A stretch of DNA of 64,000 nt from assembly GCF_001294465.1 (NCBI RefSeq), contig NZ_LGAA01000006.1:42950-106949 (forward strand). Direction: 5' to 3'. A model generated the notes under the pieces. That model had not been told where the DNA came from and made no database searches. It was given only the letters and a program-made list of their open reading frames with translations. This DNA comes from Moellerella wisconsensis ATCC 35017. Lineage in GTDB: Bacteria; Pseudomonadota; Gammaproteobacteria; Enterobacterales; Enterobacteriaceae. A program made the position numbers and the translations under genes. The stretch's first letter is position 1, and every line of letters starts with the position of its first letter. Positions 40,165 through 50,456 of this stretch are shown here, piece after piece.

Positions 40165-40213
40165 TCGTTTCTCTCCTTTACATCAGTTTAATCATTTTTA
40201 GGGGATTTTATGG

Positions 40214-40246
40214 GCATAAAAAAGGCGACTATTAAAGTCGCCTTTT
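40214..40246 (-). promoter_or_regulatory. pyrE attenuator (intrinsic terminator between rph and pyrE)
   Basis: On the minus strand, a perfect 11-bp stem (AAAAGGCGACT / AGTCGCCTTTT, loop of five) ends in a T-run. It starts ten bases after the rph stop and about 50 bases before pyrE. In E. coli the same element attenuates pyrE according to UTP supply through coupling with rph translation. Confidence 0.9.
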
Positions 40247-40255
40247 AAAAATGAA

Positions 40256-40969
40256 TTATTTCAATGCTTCTCGCTGAACATCAAAAATTGTCTCTAAGCC
40301 GCCTTTAGCTAAACTTAGCAAGGCTAATAGCTCTTCATGGCTAAACGGTTCACCTTCTGCGGTTCCTTGTACTTCAATCATACGACCGTCATCCATCATA
40401 ACCACATTCATATCAGTTTCAGCAGCTGAATCTTCAATATATTCTAAATCACATAAAGCTTCGCCATTCACAATACCTACAGATACAGCTGCAACCATAG
40501 CTTTTAATGGACTAGAGGCTAACTTTTTATTTTTAACTAATTGATTCAGCGCATCAACTAAAGCAACACAAGCCCCAGTGATGGAAGCGGTACGCGTACC
40601 GCCATCAGCTTGAATAACATCACAATCGACAGTAATTGTATATTCACCTAATTTTTTTAAATCAACCGCAGCACGTAATGAACGAGCGATTAATCGTTGA
40701 ATTTCCATAGTGCGCCCAGTTTGCTTACCGCGCGCCGCTTCACGCGAATTGCGTGTATTGGTTGCACGCGGTAACATTCCGTATTCAGCCGTCACCCATC
40801 CTTGTCCTTGGCCTTTAAGAAAGCGTGGAACACCGTCTTCAACGGTAGCGTTACATAACACTTTAGTGTCACCAAACTCGACCAGAACAGAACCTTCTGC
40901 GTGTTTTGTATAATGACGAGTAATTTTAATTGGGCGCACTTGGTCTGCCGTTCTGCCTGCTGGACGCAT
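40256..40969 (-). CDS. rph: ribonuclease PH
   Basis: RNase PH trims tRNA 3' ends by phosphorolysis. The 237-residue protein is full length (the family norm is about 238), so the gene lacks the frameshift known in E. coli K-12. It begins [16 protein letters not shown] and has conserved [14 protein letters not shown] and [19 protein letters not shown]. It is the first gene of the rph-pyrE operon and divergent from yicC. Confidence 0.98.
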   Translation of the reverse strand: MRPAGRTADQVRPIKITRHYTKHAEGSVLVEFGDTKVLCNATVEDGVPRFLKGQGQGWVTAEYGMLPRATNTRNSREAARGKQTGRTMEIQRLIARSLRAAVDLKKLGEYTITVDCDVIQADGGTRTASITGACVALVDALNQLVKNKKLASSPLKAMVAAVSVGIVNGEALCDLEYIEDSAAETDMNVVMMDDGRMIEVQGTAEGEPFSHEELLALLSLAKGGLETIFDVQREALK

Positions 40970-41103
40970 CGTGTTATCTCCGGTTTGAATCTGAATTTAG
41001 CCAGCATTATACGTCCTTACGAGGAGAATGCCTATCCTGACAGAACGCATAGCGCTATAATCTTGAAATCATTTTTACCATTAAAAACCAATAGGAACGA
41101 ATT

Positions 41104-41967
41104 ATGATCCGTAGTATGACCGCTTTTGCCCGCCGTGATATCAAGGGTGAATGGGGGAGTGCGGCCTGGGAGCTGCGTTCCGTAAATCAACGTTATCTTG
41201 AAACTTATATTCGACTTCCCGAACAATTCCGCAGTCTTGAGCCAGTGATCCGTGAACGTTTACGCAATAGGCTCACACGCGGAAAAGTCGAATGTTCGCT
41301 CCGTTTCGAGCTAGATGCTGGCAATCAAGGCCAGCTAGTACTCAATGAAACATTAGCTCGCCAGTTGATTAGTGCAGCAAACTGGGTCAAAAATTACAGC
41401 CATGAAGGTGAAATTAATCCAATAGAGATTTTACGCTGGCCGGGTGTTATGTCCGCCGGTCAACAAGATCTTGATGCGATTAGTACACAGCTAATGGCTG
41501 AACTCGAGTTAGCGCTGGATGATTTTATTCAAAGCCGAGAAACTGAAGGCAGTGCATTACAGTCTCTGATAGAACAACGTCTTGATGGCGTAATGACTGA
41601 AGTGGCTAAAGTTCGTAAACATATGCCAGAAATTTTAAAATGGCAGCGCGAGCGTCTACAGACTAAATTTGAAGATGCAGAAATTCAGGTTGATAATAAT
41701 CGCTTAGAACAAGAGTTAATTATGTTAGCTCAGCGTATTGATGTAGCCGAAGAATTAGACCGTTTAGAAGCGCATGTAAAAGAGACTCGCAATATTCTGA
41801 AAAAGAAAGAAGCAGTAGGTCGCCGATTAGATTTCATGATGCAAGAATTTAATCGTGAATCAAATACCTTAGCCTCAAAATCAATTAATAGTGAAATTAC
41901 TAACTCCGCAGTGGAGTTAAAAGTATTAATTGAACAAATGCGCGAGCAAATCCAGAACATCGAATAA
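41104..41967 (+). CDS. yicC: YicC family endoribonuclease
   Basis: YicC proteins are endoribonucleases; the E. coli member has been linked to decay of the small RNA RyhB. The 287-residue product equals E. coli YicC in length. It begins MIRSMTAFARRDIKGEWGSA and ends with the conserved helical block GRRLDFMMQEFNRESNTLASKS and LKVLIEQMREQIQNIE. It occupies its usual place divergent from rph. Confidence 0.96.
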   Translation: MIRSMTAFARRDIKGEWGSAAWELRSVNQRYLETYIRLPEQFRSLEPVIRERLRNRLTRGKVECSLRFELDAGNQGQLVLNETLARQLISAANWVKNYSHEGEINPIEILRWPGVMSAGQQDLDAISTQLMAELELALDDFIQSRETEGSALQSLIEQRLDGVMTEVAKVRKHMPEILKWQRERLQTKFEDAEIQVDNNRLEQELIMLAQRIDVAEELDRLEAHVKETRNILKKKEAVGRRLDFMMQEFNRESNTLASKSINSEITNSAVELKVLIEQMREQIQNIE

Positions 41968-41996
41968 GCTTTCTCAGTATTTTAGAGCAGATCACC

Positions 41997-42028
41997 AAGC
42001 CAGTAGATATCTATATTTACTGGCTTTT
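41997..42028 (+). terminator. terminator of yicC
   Basis: The perfect 9-bp stem AAGCCAGTA / TACTGGCTT with a 12-base loop is followed by TTTTC, 30 bases after the yicC stop. Confidence 0.75.
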
Positions 42029-42082
42029 CAATCTAATAATCTATAGACGATATTATATCTTCGAATATTGCATATCATGAGC

Positions 42083-42775
42083 TTATTTTTTTCTTTTAGT
42101 TCGGCGTAAAAATTGTCTCATTGCATTTCTTAATTTCACTAGCTGGAAAGCCCAAGAGTTTGATTCCAAATTGATACCATAAAAACGTTGCAGTGCAATG
42201 GCATCATTAGCTTGGCACAGCGCTAGATTACCCGAGTCAGATAAATCAATAATTTTAATACCATTTTCGGTTAAAATAAAATTAGCGGCATGGATATCAT
42301 TTGAGGCTAAATCATAACTATGTAGTTTATTTATTACGCCTTTAATTTCATCATAGTACTGATTAATATGCTTTAGTTCAGATAACGTTGTTCCTTCGAC
42401 ATATTCGGCTAAAATCCAAGTCTCTAGTGCTTCACGATACTTGACTTTCTCAGCCACTAAATAAATATCATTAGTAATATCACAACCTAAATGCTGAGCG
42501 CGGGTAACCCGATATAATAATTGAGAATAATAAGGCCCAGAAAAAAATCGTGAGATACGCTTCTCTAACCTCGTATCTCTTTCTTTTTCACATTTTATAA
42601 CGTAAGTAATACCATCAACGACTATTTTTGCCACCGAACGCTGTGGATTGCCACTATTCAACGGCTGACCAATGATTTGTCCACATTTATAATCGTGAAC
42701 AATTTTTAAATAATCTATATCACTTTCTTTCTGATAAATCGTAAAACCATTACCTGTGGTTTTTAATATATTCAC
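42083..42775 (-). CDS. waaY: LPS core heptose(II) kinase WaaY
   Basis: WaaY (RfaY) phosphorylates heptose II of the LPS inner core. The 230-residue protein has a kinase-like fold with a nucleotide lysine near VIKCEKE, the hinge-like ILAEYVEGTTL, the catalytic loop ASNDIHAANFIL near residue 155 and the DFG-equivalent IIDLSDSG near 173. Length matches E. coli WaaY (232). It sits apart from the main waa operon, next to ugd, and has its own transcription unit because a terminator separates it from ugd. Confidence 0.88.
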   Translation of the reverse strand: MNILKTTGNGFTIYQKESDIDYLKIVHDYKCGQIIGQPLNSGNPQRSVAKIVVDGITYVIKCEKERDTRLEKRISRFFSGPYYSQLLYRVTRAQHLGCDITNDIYLVAEKVKYREALETWILAEYVEGTTLSELKHINQYYDEIKGVINKLHSYDLASNDIHAANFILTENGIKIIDLSDSGNLALCQANDAIALQRFYGINLESNSWAFQLVKLRNAMRQFLRRTKRKK

Positions 42776-42861
42776 TATTGTATCCAGCCATCACCATTGT
42801 TTTGCTAGATACTGTAACAATATAACTTAAGTTAAACTTAGCTAAACGAGACATTTCGTCT

Positions 42862-42904
42862 AAAAAAATCGCCTTAATCGTTTTTTTCAACATCCAAGGC
42901 GATT
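42862..42904 (-). terminator. terminator of ugd
   Basis: On the minus strand the perfect 9-bp stem AATCGCCTT / AAGGCGATT is followed by seven T. It lies about 50 bases after the ugd stop. Confidence 0.85.
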
Positions 42905-42955
42905 ATTACATTAAATATATTCTTTAATTACACTAGTTCTATAATATGCTTACCA

Positions 42956-44122
42956 TTAATCACTGCCGAACAGGTCACGAGTGTAGACTTTATCTGCCAC
43001 ATCTTCGAGTTCAGGAACCATTCTATTCGCTAAAATAATATCACTTTCCGCTTTAAACGCCTCTAGATCGTTAATCACCTTCGAACGGAAAAATTCGGGC
43101 TCTTTCAATACGGGTTCATAAACCACAACGTCGATACCTTTAGCTTTAATACGTTTCATAATGCCTTGAACCGCAGATGCTCTAAAATTATCTGACCCGG
43201 CTTTCATCACTAAGCGATAAACGCCTACTTTGCGTGGCGATTTAGCAATAATAGACTCAGAAATAAAATCTTTACGAGTACGGTTAGATTCGACAATAGC
43301 ATTAATCAAGTTGTTCGGCACATTGTCATAGTTAGCCAGTAACTGCTTAGTGTCTTTCGGTAAGCAGTAGCCCCCATAACCAAACGATGGATTATTATAG
43401 TGGGAGCCAATACGGGGATCGAGTGCGACTCCCTCAATAATCTGACGGGCATTCAATCCACGACTTTCTGCGTAAGTATCTAATTCATTAAAATAAGCTA
43501 CGCGCATAGCTAAATAAGTATTGGCGAATAATTTTATTGCTTCAGCTTCAGTACCGTCAGTGAACAATATCGGCACATCTTTTTTTATTGCTCCTTCTAG
43601 CAATAAATTAGCAAAAATTTCAGCCCGTTCAGAACGTTCGCCAACAACAATGCGTGAAGGATATAAATTGTCATACAGAGCGCGACCTTCGCGTAAAAAC
43701 TCCGGTGAAAAAATCACATTGGTATAACCAAATTCAGCTTTAAGACGTTCGGTAAACCCAACCGGAATCGTCGACTTAATAATAATTGTCGCTTGTGGAT
43801 TAATCACATTTACATCATGAATAACGGCTTCAACTGAGGTAGTTTTAAAATAGTTAGATTTAGGGTCATAATCTGTTGGCGTAGCAACAATCACATACTG
43901 CGCCCCTAAGTATGCATCTTGTTTATCTTCCGTCGCCCGAAAATTCAGCTTTTTTTCACGTAAAAACTGTTCAATTTCATTATCAACAATCGGTGACTGC
44001 TTATTATTCAGCATCGCCACTTTTTCGGCGATAATATCGAGTGCCACAACTTCATGATTCTGCGACAGTAACATAGCATTAGACAGGCCAACATAACCTG
44101 TACCGGCGATAGCAATTTTCAA
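42956..44122 (-). CDS. ugd: UDP-glucose 6-dehydrogenase, TTG start
   Basis: Ugd oxidises UDP-glucose to UDP-glucuronate, the precursor of uronic acids in LPS and capsule and of aminoarabinose. With the TTG at 44122 as start the product has 388 residues, the E. coli length, and begins [17 protein letters not shown]. The TTG has GAGAGG six bases upstream, much better support than a distant in-frame ATG at 44167. The catalytic cysteine is in [11 protein letters not shown] and the NAD fold is at the N-terminus. A monocistronic unit is likely, given the terminator before waaY. Confidence 0.95.
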   Translation of the reverse strand: MKIAIAGTGYVGLSNAMLLSQNHEVVALDIIAEKVAMLNNKQSPIVDNEIEQFLREKKLNFRATEDKQDAYLGAQYVIVATPTDYDPKSNYFKTTSVEAVIHDVNVINPQATIIIKSTIPVGFTERLKAEFGYTNVIFSPEFLREGRALYDNLYPSRIVVGERSERAEIFANLLLEGAIKKDVPILFTDGTEAEAIKLFANTYLAMRVAYFNELDTYAESRGLNARQIIEGVALDPRIGSHYNNPSFGYGGYCLPKDTKQLLANYDNVPNNLINAIVESNRTRKDFISESIIAKSPRKVGVYRLVMKAGSDNFRASAVQGIMKRIKAKGIDVVVYEPVLKEPEFFRSKVINDLEAFKAESDIILANRMVPELEDVADKVYTRDLFGSD

Positions 44123-44446
44123 AACTAACCTCTCAAATTCCGTCTTAGGGATCACTGGTGATAACAATAACGGTACCTATCAATAAACGCCAACACCCTG
44201 CTCTATCGATTCCTGAGGGCGATAACCTGCAATACTTTGCACGGCGCAAAAAAGCTATATAGCACAAAGTTTATCGAAGGATTATATCGGAAATATGCGT
44301 AAGACTTTCTACAAAATAATCAATAAAAGTGAAATCATTATGCTAATAATCACTATAAACAATATTTATTGACCTATAGAACTATAATGATGAAGCTAGA
44401 TTTGAGATGAGGAAAAAAATTTATTGGGTCGGATATTGATAAATAA
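44123..44446. other. gap between ugd and the MDR oxidoreductase gene
   Basis: About 320 bases hold no gene. They should contain the ugd promoter on the minus strand, upstream of the TTG start. I see no recognisable PmrA or RcsB box. Confidence 0.5.
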
Positions 44447-44472
44447 TAAAAAAGAGAGCAATTAAGCTCCCT
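44447..44472 (-). terminator. terminator of the MDR oxidoreductase gene
   Basis: On the minus strand the stem AGGGAGC / GCTCTCT (one G-U pair, loop TTAATT) runs into six T, about 20 bases after the stop codon. Confidence 0.85.
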
Positions 44473-44490
44473 TGTTAATAAATAATATAA

Positions 44491-45501
44491 TTATTCAAAT
44501 CCAGCTAATACAATTTTTCCTTTCGCTTGGCCTTGCTCGAGTAAGGCATGTGCACGTCTAAGATTGTCTGCATTAATTAGCCCAAAGTTTTCACTTAATG
44601 TTGTTCTTAGCTGTCCATTATCGATAAGTGTCGCAACTCGGTCTAAAATTTCATGCTGTCTAATCATGTCTGCCGTTTGAAATACTGGGCGCGTAAACAT
44701 CAACTCCCAATGTAAAGAAAGCGCCTTGCGTTTCATTGGCATCACATCTAAAACTTTAGGATCATCGATTAAAGCCAACTTACCTTGAGGTATTAAAATA
44801 TCAATAATTTGATTAAAATAATCATCGGTATGAGTTAACGAAGCCACATAATCGACATTTTCAATTCCCAGCGTAGCTAATTGTGGCTTTAACGGTTTAG
44901 AGTGATCAATCACATCATCAGCCCCCAACGCCTTTACCCAATCTTGAGTTTCTGGCCTTGATGCTGTACCGATAACCCGCAATTGAGTTAATTGACTGGC
45001 TAATTGAATTAACATTGAGCCAACACCACCAGCAGCACCAATCACTAATAATGAGCGACCTTGCTCTTGGTTTTCTACCGCACCTAAGCGATCGAATAAT
45101 AATTCCCATGCAGTAATTGATGTTAAAGGCAACGCGGCAGCATGAGTAGCATCTAAGCTCGACGGTTTATGCCCTGCAATACGTTCATCGACCACACCAT
45201 ACTCGGCGTAGCACCCTTGACGAGCGATAGACCCGGCATAATACACATAATCGCCAGGTTTAAATAACTGAACATCACGCCCAACAGCTTCAATTCGCCC
45301 ACAAGCATCCCAGCCTAAAATTCTTGGCGTCGCAGGTTTGTCGCCATGTCGGACTTTGGTATCGACAGGATTAACCGCAATAGCTTCAATTTTGACTAAT
45401 AAATCACGTTCACCGTATTCAGGTTTTGGCACTTCAGTTTGGTAAAGTGCCTGCTTGTCACTAATAGGTAGACCGGGTTGACTAAAAACAATCGCTTTCA
45501 T
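44491..45501 (-). CDS. zinc-binding alcohol dehydrogenase family (quinone oxidoreductase-like) protein
   Basis: This 336-residue cytoplasmic protein belongs to the medium-chain dehydrogenase/reductase superfamily. It has the GroES-like N-terminal domain with VNPVDTKVRHGDKP near residue 48 and GWDACGRIEAVG, and the NAD(P) site VIGAAGGVGSMLIQLA near 155. Members usually reduce quinones or enals with NADPH. The substrate is not known. It stands alone, with a terminator downstream and a 1-kb gap upstream. Confidence 0.88.
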   Translation of the reverse strand: MKAIVFSQPGLPISDKQALYQTEVPKPEYGERDLLVKIEAIAVNPVDTKVRHGDKPATPRILGWDACGRIEAVGRDVQLFKPGDYVYYAGSIARQGCYAEYGVVDERIAGHKPSSLDATHAAALPLTSITAWELLFDRLGAVENQEQGRSLLVIGAAGGVGSMLIQLASQLTQLRVIGTASRPETQDWVKALGADDVIDHSKPLKPQLATLGIENVDYVASLTHTDDYFNQIIDILIPQGKLALIDDPKVLDVMPMKRKALSLHWELMFTRPVFQTADMIRQHEILDRVATLIDNGQLRTTLSENFGLINADNLRRAHALLEQGQAKGKIVLAGFE

Positions 45502-46534
45502 GATTTTACTCCCTGACCTTAAAGGTCAATAAAATTTCAGGCGGTTATATTCGATATTGCTTATGTTTTATCAGTTAGATCTATAGCTAATTATTAACTT
45601 AACGATAGATAATAGATAAAGCAAATAAGAATAAATGAAGGGATATAATGAAGATAAAGTGAAGCTGTGTAATCATTGCCATTAATAATTAATCAAATTT
45701 CCCGTAATCGCTCGAGCCATAGCCGGTATGGTGTCCTGTCTCCCCCGAGTTGGCACAAAATTTCGCACACATTATCGGATCACCATTTATTTCCCGCTAT
45801 GGCCAGAGCGCCGGAGATCTATTTTATCGCCTTTATTTGTATATTGATAAAATCGTATAACTGCTGTCAGACAGTATGATTTATCGTATTGTCACCGTAA
45901 TTAAATTGTTCAATATCCATTAAGTGGTTATTGACTACTAAAGATTTACACGCCGTATCTATGCAATAATTCAGTCTAAATATTCAAATATCTGTGAGTA
46001 ACTGTCACCAGATAATGCTAATAATATTAGCAGTTAACTTTTCCAATTCCAGTCTAATATGTAAGAAGATAAAACTAATAAAACTCTAATTTTTCGTATT
46101 GTGACAAACTAAAGCGATAATTATCATTTAATTAAGCAGATATTTCGGATTAATCAGAATATAATCGATTCGACAAATCTAATCATAATTCAAATTATAA
46201 CCGTCGTATTATAAGAAATAGAGTTATGGTTTGATGTAATCAACAAATTGATTAATTTACTATTATCTTCTGTTACGTGATCTGTGCCACGCACTGTAGA
46301 ACCCCCCCCTCCTTTAGTAGCATAAACCTTTATCCTCGCTTATCCTGAATAACTCGAAGTCTCTAGCCCACCATAAATAGCCGCGACTTCTTATTACTTA
46401 ACTATTATTTTTGATTCATTCATTTGGATAACTCAAAAAATAGTTTTAATTTATTTTCGTTTAAACCAGTAACTCAGCGCAAATTTCATTCTGCGAGTTG
46501 ATGTTTAACGGATAATTTTAGAGAGGAACTCCCT
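45502..46534. other. 1-kb gene-free region with a structured element
   Basis: No convincing gene lies in these 1033 bases. The region contains a GC-richer nested stem structure at 45709-45810, a perfect short palindrome CTGTCAGACAG at 45864-45874, and a run of eight C at 46302-46309. It should hold the promoters of the MDR gene (minus) and the Mop-domain gene (plus). A 67-codon ORF through the structured element has no ribosome site or known relative. Confidence 0.6.
45709..45810. ncRNA. candidate structured RNA or DNA element
   Basis: Three stems nest inside each other: CGCTC/GAGCG (45709-45713 with 45806-45810), GCCATAGC/GCTATGGC (45716-45723 with 45796-45803) and ATGGTG/CACCAT (45728-45733 with 45781-45786), with small internal loops, and CC/GG inside. 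That is 19 to 21 pairs in 102 bases, in a patch richer in G and C than its surroundings. I do not recognise it as a known riboswitch, tRNA or repeat family, and the strand is undecided. Confidence 0.45.
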
Positions 46535-46963
46535 ATGCAGATCTCAGCGCGTAATCAATTAACAGGTTCAGTTAGCGGCATTAAACTCGGCTCAGTGAAT
46601 AATGAAATCGTACTCACACTGGGAGAAGGCGAGCAGCTCACAACCGTTATTACCCAAGAAAGTTGTAAAACACTGGGTCTTAGTGTGGGTAAAACCGCTA
46701 TTGCGATTATTAAAGCGCCTTGGGTCGTGCTAGCCAAACCAGACTGTGGTTTGATTTTCTCAGCGCGTAACCAATTTAACGGTAAAGTGACTCATGTGAT
46801 TGAAGGGGCGGTAAATAGCACTATCCATTTAGTCACGGATAAAGGTATGGCGCTAACGGCTATCATCACTAATGAAAGCCTGCAAGAAATGCAATTGACC
46901 AAAGGTGTAGATATTATTGCCTTGATTAAGGCTTCGAGCGTTATGTTAGCGACAGAAAAATAA
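46535..46963 (+). CDS. two-domain molybdate-binding (Mop/TOBE) protein
   Basis: The 142-residue protein is two Mop (TOBE) domains in a row: residues 1-68 and 72-142. Each opens with the signature SARNQ(L/F) and contains a later TVITQES/AIITNES block and AIIKAPWV/ALIKASSV, as in the C-terminal half of ModE and in ModG-type molybdate-storage proteins. Such proteins bind molybdate or tungstate as oligomers in the cytoplasm. A good ribosome site GAGAGGA lies before the ATG. It converges on selB, near the molybdenum-dependent formate dehydrogenase genes, which fits a role in supplying or buffering molybdate. No modABC transporter is in the window. Confidence 0.9.
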   Translation: MQISARNQLTGSVSGIKLGSVNNEIVLTLGEGEQLTTVITQESCKTLGLSVGKTAIAIIKAPWVVLAKPDCGLIFSARNQFNGKVTHVIEGAVNSTIHLVTDKGMALTAIITNESLQEMQLTKGVDIIALIKASSVMLATEK

Positions 46964-47079
46964 TCGCTAATCCTTAATTTTACAAAATAGTCAGCGGACG
47001 GTGGTCATTAATCATCTGCTTGAGAGTATGCTGGAAAGTAGAGTTAAATTATTACCACATAATCCGCTGGCCTAATTTT

Positions 47080-48948
47080 TTACTCAATAAACAGCCCTTT
47101 ATCTCGCAGAAAATGTTGATCGCCTTTGCGCCGAGTAAAACCGGTTTTATCAAAGAACTCAAGGATCTGAATCGCTAATTTTCGCCCGACACCTAATTCA
47201 TCACGGAAATTAGCCGCATTAATCGCCCCACTGTCTTTGGTATACTTCATAATAATTCGGGTAAATTGGGCAATATGTTCTGAGCTATAATAGCGGTCTC
47301 GGACAATCGCGGTGACGAACCCCAATTGCGCCGCTCTTTTTAATACGTTGCGTATAGTCGCTTCATCGATATTAAGTTTACTGGCCAAATCTCGCACCCA
47401 CCAAGGTTCCGGGGTGGAGAACAATGGTATGATTTGTTGCCATAAGCGCTGTTGCTCGGCATCAAACTCAATTCCATGCTCCGGCATATGCAACCAGCCG
47501 CGAGTTTGGATAATCTCACCTTCATCAAGTAACTCATTAATTAACATGAAAATTAGCTGATCATTAAATGTCGGTAAGGCCATTCGTTTTAAGCGAGCAC
47601 GTCCTACACCGATTTGATCCATATGCGTTTGATGGTAATCACTTAACACACTAATTAAACGCTGTTTAGCGAATTGCGCATTTGTACGGGATAAGACAAT
47701 GTCTCCCGTCTGTACAATATCAACTTGAGATAACAGTGTCGTCAATGCTGTTTCAGTGAGTTGGCAAGCCCAACCATACTCCTGAATATTTAATTCACCG
47801 CGCGGAAATTGCAGTTTCAGCAAGGATAACGGATCTGTCGCTGTCGCCAGCTGAGTTAGCCAACTGAGAAATTCTGGGCGTCGTTTACCACGCCGAGGCG
47901 ATTGTAGCTGGATAACCCGCCCACTGCCCAAAGTATGACGAGCACTGATATCACGCAGAATTAATCGGTCGTTATTAGCCAGCCACAATGGCGTATCTAG
48001 AACCAGTTCAGCTAAAAATGGGATATCATCGCTATGATTAAGCAAAGCAATTCGTCCAGTTATATGGCTAGCACCATGATAAAGATGCAATGGCTGCCAA
48101 TTTTTTAATCCCTCATCGGCCTGTAATTCAACCAATACTCGGCTCGCCATAAACGGGGGTTGCTCTGCTAATAGCCATTCACCACGTGAAACTTGATCTT
48201 TATCGATATCCCCAGCAATATTTAATGCAATTCGATCACCCGCTTGCGCGGATTCGACCACTTGATTTTGAGCATGTAATCCACGCACACGAACGAGTTT
48301 ATCTACCCCAGTAAGCCACAGATTATCACCAACCTGCACATTTCCTGCTAAGGCCGTTCCAGTAACCACTAGCCCAGCACCTTTAACGCTAAAGACGCGG
48401 TCAATCGCTAATCGAAAACGCTTATCGGTATTGAGTGAATTATCATGCTGATGGTGTAACAATTGGAGGTGGCTACGCAGTTCACTGATACTCTGCTTAT
48501 CTGCTATCGAGGTTACAAATAGTGGGCAATTATCCCAACCGTGCTGCCAAAGCAGAGCTAAACATTGCTGCCGAACCATTTCTATTTGCTCAGCGGAGGC
48601 TTTATCTGCTTTCGTTAAAATAACCGTAATATTTGGACAGCCAGCTAAGCGTAGAATTGATAGGTGCTCTAAGGTTTGAGCCATCACGCCATCATCACAT
48701 GCAACCACCAGCAAGGCATGTGAGATACCGCCAATTCCCGCTAACATATTGGCTAAAAACTTTTCATGTCCCGGTACATCAATGAAACCAATCGATGATC
48801 CATCAGCTTGCGGCCAATAGGCATAGCCGAGATCGATGGTCATACCCCGTTTTTTTTCTTCGGGTAAATGTGCGGTATTCACCCCGGTTATCGCTTGGAT
48901 TAATGAGGTTTTTCCGTGGTCAACATGACCGGCTGTTGCAAATATCAT
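47080..48948 (-). CDS. selB: selenocysteine-specific elongation factor SelB
   Basis: SelB carries selenocysteyl-tRNA to the ribosome at UGA codons that are followed by a SECIS hairpin. The 622-residue product (E. coli 614) has an EF-Tu-like GTPase at the N-terminus with GHVDHGKTSL, DVPGHEKF and TKAD, then two beta-barrel domains, and four winged-helix domains in the C-terminal half that bind the mRNA hairpin. It follows selA by 66 bases. Its target fdoG is on the same strand about 7 kb away. Confidence 0.97.
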   Translation of the reverse strand: MIFATAGHVDHGKTSLIQAITGVNTAHLPEEKKRGMTIDLGYAYWPQADGSSIGFIDVPGHEKFLANMLAGIGGISHALLVVACDDGVMAQTLEHLSILRLAGCPNITVILTKADKASAEQIEMVRQQCLALLWQHGWDNCPLFVTSIADKQSISELRSHLQLLHHQHDNSLNTDKRFRLAIDRVFSVKGAGLVVTGTALAGNVQVGDNLWLTGVDKLVRVRGLHAQNQVVESAQAGDRIALNIAGDIDKDQVSRGEWLLAEQPPFMASRVLVELQADEGLKNWQPLHLYHGASHITGRIALLNHSDDIPFLAELVLDTPLWLANNDRLILRDISARHTLGSGRVIQLQSPRRGKRRPEFLSWLTQLATATDPLSLLKLQFPRGELNIQEYGWACQLTETALTTLLSQVDIVQTGDIVLSRTNAQFAKQRLISVLSDYHQTHMDQIGVGRARLKRMALPTFNDQLIFMLINELLDEGEIIQTRGWLHMPEHGIEFDAEQQRLWQQIIPLFSTPEPWWVRDLASKLNIDEATIRNVLKRAAQLGFVTAIVRDRYYSSEHIAQFTRIIMKYTKDSGAINAANFRDELGVGRKLAIQILEFFDKTGFTRRKGDQHFLRDKGLFIE

Positions 48949-49014
48949 CTAACACGACCTATCTGAACACTCTATATACTGGATTTCTATTCAATTAATT
49001 GCGTCTAAACAATG

Positions 49015-50430
49015 CTATCGCAATAGAGCCTGTAAAAAATCATTTTCATTATCGAGACAGCGCAAATCGAGCCATAAACGCCCGTCATTTATCCGTCCAA
49101 TTATCGGCTTGGGTAACTCTCGCCACTGCGCTGCTAATTTCTCTAACGCACTGCCACGACCCTCTAGAGGCGCAAAAGTAATTGCCCAACTCGGTAATCG
49201 ATCGATAGGTAATGAACCGCTGCCAATTTGAGATAAACAAGATGCAGAAGCGACCTCAAACCGATCACCATAAATCGCGAGTAATGGGGGCAATAAGCGC
49301 TCAGCGCAGGCTTTAATTTCATCTTGTTGGCGTGTCAGCCATTTTAACGTTGGTAGCCGCTGCGTAAGTTTGTGAGGGTTAAGATATAATTTTAGCGTCG
49401 CCTCTAACGCCGCCAATGTCATTTTATCGACCCGCAATGCCCGCTTTAATGGATGACGTTGAATGGCATCAATCCACTGTTTTTTACCCAGAATAATACC
49501 CGCTTGAGGACCACCAAGCAGTTTATCACCAGAAATTGATACTAAATCAATGCCTTGGGCTAAATAAGTTTTTGGCATCGGTTCAGCAGGCAAGCCATAT
49601 GCAGTCATATCTATCATTGAACCACTGCCTAAATCGATAGCGGTCGGTAACTGATATTGGCGGCCTAATGCGGCAAGCTCTTCACTACCAACTTCGGCGG
49701 TAAAGCCTTGGATACTGTAATTACTGGTATGCACCTTCATTAGCAATGCCGTTTGTTCGGTGATAGCTTGCTGGTAATCACGCAAATGAGTGCGATTAGT
49801 CGTACCAACTTCAACCAGTTGACAGCCCGCTTGTTGCATTACATCAGGAATACGAAACGCCCCCCCGATTTCCACCAGTTCACCGCGAGAAACCACTACT
49901 TGCCGCCCGTGAGCTAGCGTAGCAAGTAATAATAATACCGCAGCCGCGTTATTATTTACGATACACGCGTCTTCTGCCCCCGTGAGCTGGCACAATAAAT
50001 CGGCCAGAGCCCTATCACGATGTCCACGCTGCGCACCAGATAACGAATACTCTAAAGTCACCGGTGAACGCATTACCTCCGACACAGCATCAACTGCCTC
50101 ATCAGCCATCACCGCACGCCCAAGATTGGTATGCAGCACGGTTCCAGTCAAATTAAACACCGGCTTTAAAGCACTCTCGATGTGTTGCTGATAATAACAA
50201 TTAAGCTGCGTCAGCCAACTCGAATGCCATGCAGGAAGTTGGCCGGTATGCTGAATATGTTCACGTGCTGCAACTTGCATTGCACGCAAAGTGTCAGTGA
50301 CCCACTGCCGACCGGCTTGGATAATAATAGATTGAAAATCAGCCTGCGAAAGCAGGCTGTCAATAGAAGGAAGCTGGCGATATAACGCTGAGATAACGTC
50401 AGGCGTACTTTCAGATATGCTTTTTTCCAT
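49015..50430 (-). CDS. selA: L-seryl-tRNA(Sec) selenium transferase SelA
   Basis: SelA converts seryl-tRNA(Sec) to selenocysteyl-tRNA(Sec) with selenophosphate, using PLP. The 471-residue protein (E. coli 463) has [26 protein letters not shown], and the PLP lysine in [14 protein letters not shown] near residue 300. It lies 26 bases after fdhE and before selB, forming an fdhE-selA-selB unit. The tRNA gene selC and selD are not in the window. Confidence 0.97.
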   Translation of the reverse strand: MEKSISESTPDVISALYRQLPSIDSLLSQADFQSIIIQAGRQWVTDTLRAMQVAAREHIQHTGQLPAWHSSWLTQLNCYYQQHIESALKPVFNLTGTVLHTNLGRAVMADEAVDAVSEVMRSPVTLEYSLSGAQRGHRDRALADLLCQLTGAEDACIVNNNAAAVLLLLATLAHGRQVVVSRGELVEIGGAFRIPDVMQQAGCQLVEVGTTNRTHLRDYQQAITEQTALLMKVHTSNYSIQGFTAEVGSEELAALGRQYQLPTAIDLGSGSMIDMTAYGLPAEPMPKTYLAQGIDLVSISGDKLLGGPQAGIILGKKQWIDAIQRHPLKRALRVDKMTLAALEATLKLYLNPHKLTQRLPTLKWLTRQQDEIKACAERLLPPLLAIYGDRFEVASASCLSQIGSGSLPIDRLPSWAITFAPLEGRGSALEKLAAQWRELPKPIIGRINDGRLWLDLRCLDNENDFLQALLR

Positions 50431-50456
50431 AGCCTAGTTTTCCTCTGAGTTAATCG

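Noticed and set aside
44123..44167. ATG-initiated longer form of ugd
   Set aside because: The extra 15 residues are not conserved in the family, and the TTG at 44122 has a strong ribosome site and gives the exact E. coli length.
45676..45879. 67-codon ORF on the plus strand in the gap before the Mop-domain gene
   Set aside because: It has no ribosome site, runs through the nested stem structure and has a composition unlike a real protein. The structure explains the open frame better.
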